Assembly: GCF_001905145.1 (NCBI RefSeq)
Contig: NZ_LWLB01000037.1
Span: forward strand, 1 to 64,000
Source of the DNA: Nocardiopsis sp. TSRI0078
GTDB lineage: Bacteria > Actinomycetota > Actinomycetes > Streptosporangiales > Streptosporangiaceae
Reading direction: 5' to 3'
DNA: 64,000 nucleotides
The notes beneath the pieces are model-generated. The model was not told the origin of the DNA. It saw nothing but the letters and a program-made list of their open reading frames with translations, and made no database searches. Within the stretch, counting starts at the first letter, position 1, and every line of letters starts with the position of its first letter. The position numbers and the translations under genes were made by a program. This document shows, in pieces, positions 8,831 to 17,301 of this stretch.

Positions 8831-8891
8831 CCCCGGGACGGGCGGTCCGCCTCCGCGTGCTTCGCGCGCGGTGGCTCCCGCGGACCGCGGC

Positions 8892-8917
8892 GCCGGGGCC
8901 CGGGGCGCGGCCCCGGC
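8892..8917. terminator. Bidirectional hairpin between convergent genes
   Basis: GCCGGGGCC, an 8-nt loop, then GGCCCCGGC form a perfect 9-bp stem between the ends of the serine hydrolase and the oxidoreductase genes. No T-run follows, as is common in very GC-rich genomes. Confidence 0.6.
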
Positions 8918-8948
8918 CGATCCGGCACCGCGACGGCGCCCGGCGGTC

Positions 8949-9815
8949 TCAGCCCCGCGCGGGGAGGCCGAGGGCGGGAGCCAGCCGGGCCAGCACCGAC
9001 AGGAGGTCGCCGTCGGCGGCCAGCGGCTGGACCGCGACGTGGTCCGCGCCCGCCTCCAGGTGCGCGCGCAGCTCCGCCGCCGCCGTCTCCGGTTCGCCCT
9101 GCGCGACCATGGCGTCCACCAGTGCGTCACTGCCGCCGCCGGCGAAGTCGGCGTCGGAGAAGCCGAGGCGCCGGAAGTTGGCGAGGTAGTTGGTCAGGCG
9201 GTTGTCGACGTAGACGCTCAACCCCTCCCTGGCGGTCCGCCGGGTCGACTCGCGGTCGCCGCCGAGGGCCGCCTTGTGCTCGGGGGCCAGGAGCGGGCCC
9301 TCACCGAGCGCCTTCCTCGCGGTGCGCGTGAACTCCGGGTTGACCAGGTACGGATGGGTCCCGGCGGCGCGCTCCGCGGACAGCCCGAGCATCCGCGGGC
9401 CCAGCGCGGCGACCACGCGCCGGTCCGCGGGGACCCCGCCCCCGTCCAGGGTGTCCAGGTAGTCCACCACCGCATGGAAGGGTCTGGCCGCCTCGGGGCC
9501 GTTCGCCTCGCGGTGCCCCGCGCCGATGCCGAGCAGGAACCGCCCGGGGTGCTCGGACTCGATCCGCCGGAAGGAGGCGGCCACGGCCTCGGCGTCCGCG
9601 GACCAGATGTTGACGATGCCGGTCGCGACCGCGACCCGCGACGTCGCGTCCAGGGCGGCGGACACCTCCGGCAGGTCGGCGCCGGGAGAGCCGCCGACCC
9701 AGATGGCGCCGTAGCCCAGGCGCTCGATCCCGGCGGCCACGTCGGCGGTCAGATCGGTCCTCTTGACCCAGACTCCGAAGGTCCCCAGGTCGACGGCGGT
9801 GGCGTTCGGGCTCAT
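8949..9815 (-). CDS. LLM-class F420-dependent oxidoreductase
   Basis: This 288-residue protein shows the luciferase-like TIM barrel: GIERLGYGAIWVGG, a nonproline-cis-type strand VATGIVNIWS, RFLLGIGAGHREAN, and the C-terminal GADHVAVQPL block. It is close to the F420-dependent subfamily annotated as TIGR03620. It would transfer hydride between F420H2 (or FMN) and an unknown substrate in the cytoplasm. The gene stands alone, so the pathway is not indicated. Confidence 0.8.
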   Translation of the reverse strand: MSPNATAVDLGTFGVWVKRTDLTADVAAGIERLGYGAIWVGGSPGADLPEVSAALDATSRVAVATGIVNIWSADAEAVAASFRRIESEHPGRFLLGIGAGHREANGPEAARPFHAVVDYLDTLDGGGVPADRRVVAALGPRMLGLSAERAAGTHPYLVNPEFTRTARKALGEGPLLAPEHKAALGGDRESTRRTAREGLSVYVDNRLTNYLANFRRLGFSDADFAGGGSDALVDAMVAQGEPETAAAELRAHLEAGADHVAVQPLAADGDLLSVLARLAPALGLPARG

Positions 9816-10002
9816 GTCGGGCCTTCCTCGACGGTGGTGTCGGCCGGACCGCCGTCCCCGGCGGTCCGCCGAGCGGACACGGGGAGTGTCCTACCCCCGC
9901 GCGGGGGCACCACCCGCGTTCGGCCGGCGGGACGGACGTTGCCCGGCCGCCGCCGGGCGAGCGGGCGGTGAGCCGTGAACCCCCTCGCCCACGGGAGTGA
10001 GG

Positions 10003-10899
10003 TCAAAAGGGGCGCAGGTGGGCCGCCGCACCCGCGCGCACGGCCTCGGAGACCGCGTCCAGGACCGGCGAGCGCAGGTTCCACCGCTGCCAGTACAGGC
10101 GCACGTCCACCGGCCGGTCCGGTGCCAGTGCCACCAGGCGTCCGGCCGCGATGTCGGCCGAGCACTGCCGTTCGGGCACCACACCCCAGCCGAGGCCGAG
10201 CACGACCGTCCGGGCGAAGTCCTCCGACGCCGGGATGTAGTGCCGGGGCCCGCGGGACCCGCTTCCGGCGGACTCGCGCAGGAACCGGTCCTGCAGGTCG
10301 TCCCTGCGGTCGAAGTTGACCACCGGGGCGTCCGGGAGCAGCTCCGGGTCCGCCCGGCCGCCCAGGTACTCCTCGTCGAAACCGGGGCTGCACACGGCGT
10401 GGTAGCGCATCGCGCCGAGCCCGGCCACGGTGCATCCCTGGACCGCCTCGGGGGTGGAGGTCACGGCGGCCATCACCGTCCCCGAGCGCAGCAGGGAGGT
10501 GGTGTGCTCCTCGTCCTCGCGGTGGACCTCGAACACCGCGCCCAGGTCGGCGGGCAGGTCGGCCAGTGCCTCCAGGAACCAGGTGGACAGGCTGTCGGCG
10601 TTGACGGCCAGCGGCACCGACACCCGGCCGCGCTCCTGGCCGCCCGACCGGAGCTCGGCGGTGGCGTCCGCGTCCAGCAGCAGCACTTGGCGGGCGTAGC
10701 GCAGCACGACGTCCCCGGCAGCGGTGGTCCGGACGGGGTTCGTGCGCTGCACCAGGACCTTGCCCGCGGTCTGCTCCATCGCCCTGACCCGCTGGGAGAC
10801 CGCCGACGCCGTCACGTGCAGCCGCCGCGCGGCGGACTCGAAGGTGCCCTCCTCCGCCAGGGCGGTCAGGGTGCGCAGGTGGTCGAACTGGAACGACAT
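10003..10899 (-). CDS. lysG: LysR-family regulator of lysine/arginine export (LysG/ArgP)
   Basis: A 298-residue LysR protein of the LysG/ArgP type: LRTLTALAEEGTFESAARRL, HVTASAVSQRVRAMEQTAG, LVQRTNPVRTTAAG. In this subfamily the protein senses lysine or arginine and activates a divergently encoded LysE/ArgO exporter. That arrangement is exactly what is found: the exporter starts about 75 bp away on the other strand, with a LysR-type dyad between them. Confidence 0.88.
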   Translation of the reverse strand: MSFQFDHLRTLTALAEEGTFESAARRLHVTASAVSQRVRAMEQTAGKVLVQRTNPVRTTAAGDVVLRYARQVLLLDADATAELRSGGQERGRVSVPLAVNADSLSTWFLEALADLPADLGAVFEVHREDEEHTTSLLRSGTVMAAVTSTPEAVQGCTVAGLGAMRYHAVCSPGFDEEYLGGRADPELLPDAPVVNFDRRDDLQDRFLRESAGSGSRGPRHYIPASEDFARTVVLGLGWGVVPERQCSADIAAGRLVALAPDRPVDVRLYWQRWNLRSPVLDAVSEAVRAGAAAHLRPF

Positions 10900-10920
10900 A
10901 TGAAGCCTTTCTCATGGATC

Positions 10921-10934
10921 CTAAGAAAGTTTAG
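10921..10934. promoter_or_regulatory. LysG operator candidate
   Basis: CTAAGAAAGTTTAG is a perfect CTAA-N6-TTAG dyad 22 bases upstream of the lysG start and between the two divergent genes. It sits in an AT-rich patch in an otherwise GC-rich sequence. Binding is inferred from position and family. Confidence 0.55.
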
Positions 10935-10972
10935 CTTTACTGCACGGGGTGTGCGCTCCTAACGTTCGGACG

Positions 10973-11590
10973 GTGAACGCGACACTTCTTCCCGCCCTGC
11001 TCGGTCTCGGGACCGGGCTGGCGCTCATCGTGGCCATCGGCGCACAGAACGCCTACGTCCTGCGGATCGGCATCGAGGGCCGCACGAGCACCGTCCTGCC
11101 GGTGGTGCTGGTCTGCGCCCTGTCCGACGCCGTGCTCATCACGTGCGGCGTCCTCGGCGTCGGGGTGGTCGTCGAGGCCGCTCCCCTCGCGGTCCACGCG
11201 GTCCGCCTCCTCGGCGCGGGGTTCCTCATCGTCTACGGCCTGTCCGCGGCGCGCCGGGTCCTGCGGCCGGGCGTGCTCGTGGTCGGCGGCGCCCTGCGCG
11301 ACGGCCGCCGGACCGCGGTGGTGACGGCGCTGGTGCTCACCTGGCTCAACCCGCACGTGTACCTGGACACGGTGGTCTTCCTCGGCTCCCTCGCCAACCA
11401 GCAGGAGGGAGGCGCCCGCTGGTGGTGGGCGGCGGGCGCCGTCACGGGCAGCCTCGTGTGGTTCCTCGGCCTCGGCTTCGGCGCGCGGATGCTGCGCCCC
11501 CTCTTCGCCCGGCCGGGTGCCTGGCGCGTCCTGGACGCTCTCATCGCCGCCGTCATGCTCACCCTGGGCGTGCGCATGGCGCTGGGCTGA
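10973..11590 (+). CDS. lysE: LysE/ArgO-type amino-acid exporter
   Basis: 205 residues and about six transmembrane helices. The family signature IVAIGAQNAYVLRIGIEG lies in the first helix region, and LTWLNPHVYLDTVVFLGSLA contains the conserved Asn-Pro-His. It would export lysine or arginine across the cytoplasmic membrane and protect against excess basic amino acids or dipeptides. I chose the GTG at 10973 because the family normally starts about 15-20 residues before the first signature. An in-frame GTG at 10949 is also possible. No clear ribosome binding site is visible. Confidence 0.88.
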   Translation: MNATLLPALLGLGTGLALIVAIGAQNAYVLRIGIEGRTSTVLPVVLVCALSDAVLITCGVLGVGVVVEAAPLAVHAVRLLGAGFLIVYGLSAARRVLRPGVLVVGGALRDGRRTAVVTALVLTWLNPHVYLDTVVFLGSLANQQEGGARWWWAAGAVTGSLVWFLGLGFGARMLRPLFARPGAWRVLDALIAAVMLTLGVRMALG

Positions 11591-11693
11591 GGCGGGGGAG
11601 GGGCTGGCCGGAGGCGGTCACGGGCCCCCGCGACCGCGCGGACTCGGGTACCGTCGCGCGCGTCCCCGCCCCTTCCCCGCAGCGAAGGTTCCC

Positions 11694-12028
11694 ATGCCGG
11701 TCGTGTCACCCGTCCTCCGCGTACTTCCTCCGGCGGCGCTCTCCCTCGTCCTCACCGGCTGCGCGAGGGGGTGTCGGGCGGCTGCGCGGTGCCTGGGGCA
11801 GGTGGGCCGGGGGACGGCGGGCCTTCCCCGAGGGGCTTCCGGAGGACCTGCCGCCCGCTGTCGGCGGGTACCTGCTGAAAGGGGAGAAGCTCCGTCCTCC
11901 TCCGGGACGGGGACTACCGGCGGCGCTGGGACAGGTCGCCGCGGAGCAGCCTCACCCCGCGGTCGGACTCCGTCGGCGGGGGAGGGTACTCCGCGGGCGG
12001 TGGAGGCGGAGGCGGCGGGCGCGCCTGA
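11694..12028 (+). pseudogene. Frameshifted small lipoprotein gene
   Basis: An ATG at 11694 starts a convincing lipoprotein signal (LPPAALSLVLTGC). Coding character then moves to a second frame (FPEGLPEDLPPAVGGYLLKG, about 11819-11880) and to a third frame (LLRDGDYRRRWDRSP, then a Gly-rich tail ending at the TGA at 12026). The Gly-rich C terminus resembles secreted or membrane proteins with GGGG tails. At least two frameshifts are needed, so this is probably a decayed gene. The reading is by eye and could be chance in GC-rich DNA. The rest of 11591-12120 shows nothing else. Confidence 0.35.
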
Positions 12029-12120
12029 GCGGCGGTCCGCGGCCGCCCCCGTGCCGGTCCCCGCACAGCCCGCGGGAACCGGCACGGCGCCGGTGTTCGG
12101 GACCGTGCGCGCCCTGGTCA

Positions 12121-12231
12121 TAAAACGTTTCAAGATCAGAGGCTCCCGCTGGGCAGGGGGCCTCGTGCGTAGGTCTTGACATGTGAGAAGAGCTGGGGGT
12201 AGTTTCAGCGAAACCTGAGTGAAACGATTCA
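12121..12231 (+). promoter_or_regulatory. Rhamnose operon promoter with LacI-type operators
   Basis: TTGACA (12176-12181), an 18-bp spacer and TAGTTT (12200-12205) form a good housekeeping-type promoter. Three dyads surround it: TAAAACGTTTCA at 12121-12132 upstream, GTTTC-AGC-GAAAC at 12202-12214 over the -10, and TGAAACGATTCA at 12220-12231 over the start region. The CG-centred AAACG form is typical of LacI/GalR operators, so repression relieved by a rhamnose-derived signal is likely. Confidence 0.65.
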
Positions 12232-12288
12232 ATTACCTCACTCGCCGGCCCCACCGGCGGTCGTGCCCTCCCCGAACGGAGCCCCACC

Positions 12289-13467
12289 GTGGCAGCACTC
12301 CCCGAACGCCGCGCGGACGCCCTGGACGTCCTGCGGCGCCAGCACATCGAACTCCCCTCCTGGGCCTTCGGGAACTCCGGGACCCGGTTCAAGGTGTTCG
12401 CGCAGCCCGGCGTCCCCCGCGACCCCTGGGAGAAGGTCGCCGACTCCGCCCAGGTGCACCGGCTCACCGGCGTCGCGCCCACGGTCGCCCTGCACATCCC
12501 CTGGGACAAGGTGGACGACTACGCCGCGCTCGCCGCCCACGCCCGCGACCTGGGCATCGGCATCGGCACCATCAACGCCAACGTCTTCCAGGACGACGAC
12601 TACAAGCTCGGCAGCGTCACCAACCCCGACCCGGCGGTGCGCCGCAAGGCGGTCGACCACCTGCTGGAGTGCGTGGACGTCATGGACGCCACCGGCTCGC
12701 GCGACCTCAAGCTGTGGTTCGCCGACGGCACCAACTACCCCGGCCAGGACGACCTGCGCGCCCGCCAGGACCGCCTCGCCGAGGCCCTGACCGAGGTCTA
12801 CGGCCGGCTCGGCCCCGACCAGCGCCTCCTGCTGGAGTACAAGCTCTTCGAGCCCGCCTTCTACGCCACCGACGTCCCCGACTGGGGCACCGCCTACGCC
12901 CACTGCCTGGAGCTGGGCGAGAAGGCCGTGGTCTGCGTCGACACCGGCCACCACGCCGCGCACACCAACATCGAGTTCATCGTCGCCTTCCTGCTGCGGG
13001 CCGGGAAGCTCGGCGCCTTCGACTTCAACTCGCGCTTCTACGCCGACGACGACCTCATGGTCGGCGCCGCGGACCCCTTCCAGCTCTTCCGCATCATGTA
13101 CGAGGTCGTGCGCGGCGGCGGCCTGGACGCCGACACCGGGGTCGCCTTCATGCTCGACCAGTGCCACAACATCGAGCCCAAGATCGCCGGGCAGATCCGC
13201 TCGGTCATGAACGTGCAGGAGGCCACCGCCAAGGCCCTGCTCGTGGACTCCGACGCGCTCGCCGCCGCCCAGCGCGAGGGCGACGTCCTGGCCGCCAACG
13301 CCGCCCTGATGGACGCCTACAACACCGACGTGCGCCCCATGCTCGCCGACCTGCGCCAGGAGCAGGGCCTGGACCCCGACCCCATGGCCGCGCACGCCCG
13401 TTCCGGCTACGTGGAGCGCGCCGTCGAGGAGCGCAAGGGCGGCGCCCAGGCCGGGTGGGGCGCGTGA
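12289..13467 (+). CDS. rhaI: L-rhamnose isomerase
   Basis: 392 residues. This is the TIM-barrel sugar isomerase of the actinobacterial/Pseudomonas RhaI type, which converts L-rhamnose to L-rhamnulose. Metal-site strands are visible: LLLEYKLFEP (Glu), VVCVDTGHHAAHTN (Asp, His), FDFNSRFYADDDL and the C-terminal MLDQCHNIEPK. It starts at a GTG nine bases after GGAG. It is the first gene of a three-gene operon with the aldolase/dehydrogenase and the kinase, which supports a catabolic role. Confidence 0.93.
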   Translation: MAALPERRADALDVLRRQHIELPSWAFGNSGTRFKVFAQPGVPRDPWEKVADSAQVHRLTGVAPTVALHIPWDKVDDYAALAAHARDLGIGIGTINANVFQDDDYKLGSVTNPDPAVRRKAVDHLLECVDVMDATGSRDLKLWFADGTNYPGQDDLRARQDRLAEALTEVYGRLGPDQRLLLEYKLFEPAFYATDVPDWGTAYAHCLELGEKAVVCVDTGHHAAHTNIEFIVAFLLRAGKLGAFDFNSRFYADDDLMVGAADPFQLFRIMYEVVRGGGLDADTGVAFMLDQCHNIEPKIAGQIRSVMNVQEATAKALLVDSDALAAAQREGDVLAANAALMDAYNTDVRPMLADLRQEQGLDPDPMAAHARSGYVERAVEERKGGAQAGWGA

Positions 13468-13520
13468 GCCGGCCGCCGACCACGCCAGAGCCCAGCACCA
13501 GTACCGAACAGGGAGACACC

Positions 13521-15557
13521 GTGTCCGACTCCGTCGTCGAACAGCTCCTCGCCCGCAGCAACACCCTCGGCTCGGACCCGCGCAACACCAACTTCGCGGG
13601 CGGGAACACCTCCGCCGCGGGCACGCGCACCGACCCCGTCACCGGACAGCCCGTCGACCTTCTGTGGGTCAAGGGCTCCGGCGGCGACCTGGGCACCCTC
13701 ACCGAGGACGGCCTGGCGGTGCTGCGCCTGGACCGGCTGCGCGCCCTCGTGGACGTCTACCCCGGCGAGGAGCGCGAGGACGAGATGGTCGCGGCCTTCG
13801 ACCACTGCCTGTTCGGCAAGGGCGGCGCCGCACCCTCCATCGACACCGCCATGCACGGCCTGCTGCGCGCCGCGCACGTGGACCACCTGCACCCCGACTC
13901 CGGCATCGCCCTGGCCACCGCCGCCGACGGCGAGCGCCTGACCCGTGAGTGCTTCGGCGACCGCGTGGTGTGGGTGCCCTGGCGCCGTCCCGGCTTCCAG
14001 CTCGGCCTGGACATCGCCCGGATCGCCGAGGAGAACCCGAACGCCATCGGCGCCGTCCTGGGCGGCCACGGCATCACCGCATGGGCCGAGACCAGCGAGC
14101 AGTGCCAGGCCAACTCCCTGGAGATCATCCACACCGCCGAGCGCTTCCTCGAGGAGCACGGCCGGCCCGACCCCTTCGGCCCCGCCCTGGACGGCTACGG
14201 CGCCCTGCCCGAGGCCGAGCGCCGCGAGCGCGCCGCCGCGCTGGCCCCCGTCATCCGCGGCCTGGCCTCCACCGACCACCCCCAGATCGGCCACTTCACC
14301 GACAGCGACGTGGTCCTGGACTTCCTGGCCTCGGCCGAGCACCCGCGCCTGGCCGCGCTGGGCACCTCCTGCCCCGACCACTTCCTGCGCACCAAGGTCC
14401 GCCCCATGGTGCTCGACCTGCCCGCCGACGCACCGCTGGAGCAGGCCGTCTCCCGGCTGCGCGAGCTGCACGAGGAGTACCGGGCCGACTACCGCGCCTA
14501 CTACGAGCGCCACGCCGACCCCGACAGTCCCGCCATGCGCGGTGCCGACCCGGCGATCGTGCTGGTCCCGGGCGTGGGCATGTTCTCCTTCGGCAAGGAC
14601 GCCAAGACCGCGCGCGTGGCGGGCGAGTTCTACGTCAACGCCATCAACGTCATGCGCGGTGCCGAGGCGGTCTCCACCTACCGGCCCATCGAGGAGTCGG
14701 AGAAGTTCCGCATCGAGTACTGGGCGCTGGAGGAGGCCAAGCTGGCCCGCCTTCCCAAGCCCAAGCCGCTCGCCACCCGGGTCGCCCTGGTCACCGGCGC
14801 GGCCAGCGGCATCGGCAAGGCGATCGCCGCCCGGCTGGCGGCCGAGGGCGCGTGCGTGGTCGTGGCCGACCTGGACGCCGACAAGGCCTCCGAGGCCGCC
14901 GCCGAGCTCGGCGGCGCGGACACGGCCGTGGGCGTGGCCTGCGACGTCAGCGACGCCGACGCGGTGGCCCGCGCCCTCAAGGAGGCCGCGCTGGCCTTCG
15001 GCGGGGTGGACCTGGTGGTCAACAACGCGGGGCTGTCCATCTCCAAGCCGCTGCTGGAGACCACCGAGCGCGACTGGGACCTGCAGCACGACGTCATGGC
15101 CAAGGGGTCCTTCCTGGTCTCCCGCGAGGCCGCCCGCGTGATGACGGCCCAGGGCATGGGTGGCGACATCGTCTACATCGCCTCCAAGAACGCCGTGTTC
15201 GCCGGGCCCAACAACGTCGCCTACTCCGCCGTCAAGGCCGACCAGGCCCACCAGGTGCGGCTGCTCGCCGCCGAACTGGGCGGCGAGGGCATCCGGGTCA
15301 ACGGCGTCAACCCCGACGGGGTCGTGCGCGGCTCGGGCATCTTCGCCGGGGGATGGGGAGCCCAGCGGGCCAAGGTCTACGGGGTCAAGGAGGAGGACCT
15401 GGGCGCGTTCTACGCCAAGCGCACCATCCTGGGCCGCGAGGTGCTGCCCGAGCACGTCGCCAACGCGGTGTTCGCGCTGACGGCCGGGGAGCTGTCGCAC
15501 ACCACCGGCCTGCACATCCCCGTGGACAGCGGCGTCGCCGCCGCGTTCCTGCGATGA
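13521..15557 (+). CDS. Bifunctional rhamnulose-1-phosphate aldolase / short-chain dehydrogenase
   Basis: 678 residues in two domains. Residues 1-430 are a class II aldolase (AraD/FucA-like) with zinc-site histidines in DHLHPDSG and GGHGITAW. Residues 430-678 are a short-chain dehydrogenase with the nucleotide motif VTGAASGIGKAIA, NNAG and the catalytic YSAVK. In this fusion the aldolase makes dihydroxyacetone phosphate and L-lactaldehyde, and the dehydrogenase oxidises lactaldehyde. The GTG at 13521 has AGGGAG seven bases upstream. The open frame extends upstream, but that part is a shadow of rhaI. It is coupled to the kinase by ATGA. Confidence 0.93.
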   Translation: MSDSVVEQLLARSNTLGSDPRNTNFAGGNTSAAGTRTDPVTGQPVDLLWVKGSGGDLGTLTEDGLAVLRLDRLRALVDVYPGEEREDEMVAAFDHCLFGKGGAAPSIDTAMHGLLRAAHVDHLHPDSGIALATAADGERLTRECFGDRVVWVPWRRPGFQLGLDIARIAEENPNAIGAVLGGHGITAWAETSEQCQANSLEIIHTAERFLEEHGRPDPFGPALDGYGALPEAERRERAAALAPVIRGLASTDHPQIGHFTDSDVVLDFLASAEHPRLAALGTSCPDHFLRTKVRPMVLDLPADAPLEQAVSRLRELHEEYRADYRAYYERHADPDSPAMRGADPAIVLVPGVGMFSFGKDAKTARVAGEFYVNAINVMRGAEAVSTYRPIEESEKFRIEYWALEEAKLARLPKPKPLATRVALVTGAASGIGKAIAARLAAEGACVVVADLDADKASEAAAELGGADTAVGVACDVSDADAVARALKEAALAFGGVDLVVNNAGLSISKPLLETTERDWDLQHDVMAKGSFLVSREAARVMTAQGMGGDIVYIASKNAVFAGPNNVAYSAVKADQAHQVRLLAAELGGEGIRVNGVNPDGVVRGSGIFAGGWGAQRAKVYGVKEEDLGAFYAKRTILGREVLPEHVANAVFALTAGELSHTTGLHIPVDSGVAAAFLR

Positions 15558-17047
15558 GCGCCGGGGGCACGGCGGTCCACGCGGCCGTCGACCTGGGCGC
15601 CTCCAGCGGGCGGGTCATCGCGGGGAGGATCGAGGACGGCCGACTGCACACCGAGGAGGTCGCCCGCTTCCCCAACGGGCCGGTGACCGTGCCCTCGGGG
15701 AGCCGCTCCACCCTGCACTGGGACGTGCTGTCCCTGTACGCGGGCGTGGTCCTGGGACTGCGGCGGGCCGCCGGGCCCCACGGGCTGGCCTCGGCCGGGG
15801 TGGACTCCTGGGCGGTGGACTACGGCCTGCTCGACGCCGACGGCGCCCTGCTCGGCAATCCCGTCCACTACCGCGACGCCCGCACCGACGGGGCGCCCGA
15901 GCGGGTGTTCGCGCACCTGCCCGCCGACGAGCTGTACGCGGTCAACGGGCTGCAGGTGCAGCCGTTCAACACGGTGTTCCAGCTCGCCGCCGCCTCCGGG
16001 GACGCCCAGCTCGCGGCCGCCCGCGACCTGCTGCTGATACCCGACCTGCTCGGGTACTGGCTGACGGGGGAGCGGGTCGCCGAGCTGACCAACGCCTCCA
16101 CCACCGGCCTGGTGGACGTGCACACGCGGCGCTGGGCGGACCGGTGCCTGGACCTGCTCCGGGAGGGCTTCGGCGTCCCGGCGCGGGAGCTGCTGCCCGC
16201 GCTGGTCGAGCCCGGCACCGTCGTCGGGACCATCCGGGACACGGCCGGAGGAGCCGGACCCGACGGCACGCCGCTGGTGGCGGTGGGCTCGCACGACACC
16301 GCATCGGCTGTGGTGGCCGTCCCCGCGGCCACACCGAACTTCGCCTACGTCTCCTCGGGGACGTGGTCGCTGGTCGGGGTGGAGCTGGAGGCCCCCGTGC
16401 GCACGGAGGCCGGGCGGGCCGCCAACTTCACCAACGAGCTGGGTGTGGACGGCACGGTCCGGTACCTGCGCAACGTCATGGGTCTGTGGCTGCTCCAGGA
16501 GTCGCTGCGCGTCTGGCGCGAACGGGGGCGCGAGGTGGACCTGGCCGACCTGCTGCGGGAGGCCGCCCGCGTGCCCGCGCTGTCGTGCGTGGTGGACGTG
16601 GACGATCCCCGGTTCCTGCCGCCGGGCGACATGCCCGCGCGGATCGCCGCGTTCGCCGCGGAGACCGGGCAGCGCCCGCCGGAGACCGAGGCCGAGGTGG
16701 CGCGGTGCGTGGTGGACTCGCTGGCCCTGGCCTACCGCAGGGCGGTGCACCAGGCCGCCGAGCTGAGCGGGACGGACGTGGAGGTGGTCCACGTGGTCGG
16801 CGGGGGGTCGCGCAACGAGCTGTTGTGCCGGCTCACCGCGGACGCCGTGGGGCTGCCGGTCGTCGCCGGGCCCACCGAGGGCGCCGCCATCGGCAACCTG
16901 CTGGTGCAGGCCCGCGCGGTCGGGACGGTGGAGGGCGGTCTGGCGGACCTGCGCCGGATCGTCGCCGACTCCACGGAGGTCGGCCGCTACGAGCCGACCG
17001 GGCCGCAGGCCCCGTGGGAGGCCGCCGAGCGGCGGCTCCGGGGCTGA
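15554..17047 (+). CDS. rhaB: Rhamnulokinase
   Basis: 497 residues of the FGGY kinase family. The N-terminal phosphate loop is DLGASSGRV, the substrate region includes GVDSWAVDYGLL, and the C-terminal ATP-binding motif is VHVVGGGSRNELLCRLTADA. It phosphorylates L-rhamnulose to give the aldolase substrate. The ATG overlaps the aldolase/dehydrogenase stop by ATGA, so the two are translationally coupled. No rhamnose transporter, mutarotase or regulator lies next to the operon. Confidence 0.93.
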   Translation: MSAGGTAVHAAVDLGASSGRVIAGRIEDGRLHTEEVARFPNGPVTVPSGSRSTLHWDVLSLYAGVVLGLRRAAGPHGLASAGVDSWAVDYGLLDADGALLGNPVHYRDARTDGAPERVFAHLPADELYAVNGLQVQPFNTVFQLAAASGDAQLAAARDLLLIPDLLGYWLTGERVAELTNASTTGLVDVHTRRWADRCLDLLREGFGVPARELLPALVEPGTVVGTIRDTAGGAGPDGTPLVAVGSHDTASAVVAVPAATPNFAYVSSGTWSLVGVELEAPVRTEAGRAANFTNELGVDGTVRYLRNVMGLWLLQESLRVWRERGREVDLADLLREAARVPALSCVVDVDDPRFLPPGDMPARIAAFAAETGQRPPETEAEVARCVVDSLALAYRRAVHQAAELSGTDVEVVHVVGGGSRNELLCRLTADAVGLPVVAGPTEGAAIGNLLVQARAVGTVEGGLADLRRIVADSTEVGRYEPTGPQAPWEAAERRLRG

Positions 17048-17052
17048 GGCCC

Positions 17053-17085
17053 GGGGCCGCCGGTGGGTTCAGCCCCGGCGGCCCC
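17053..17085 (+). terminator. Terminator of the rhamnose operon
   Basis: GGGGCCGCCGG and CCGGCGGCCCC form a perfect 11-bp stem five bases after the rhaB stop. No other feature was found up to 17301. Confidence 0.65.
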
Positions 17086-17301
17086 TCACCGCTTCCGAGG
17101 CACCCATGGGACGGAGCGTCGCTGCGGGCTCCACCGGTGCGTGGCGGGGGGCGTACGGGGGCTCTACCCCGGCCCCCGCCGGTCGGATCACCGTTTCCGG
17201 CCCTACCGCCCCTGGAAGGCGGGGCACCGCCGGCCGTTTCCCGCTCTCGGCGCGCACGCCGGCCACGCGGCTCTGTCTCCCCGCCTCAGGGAGCGGACGG
17301 A

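Noticed and set aside
13407-15515. 702-codon minus-strand frame opposite the rhamnose aldolase/dehydrogenase
   Set aside because: Shadow of a certain plus-strand gene; low-complexity Val/Gly/Gln composition and no motifs.
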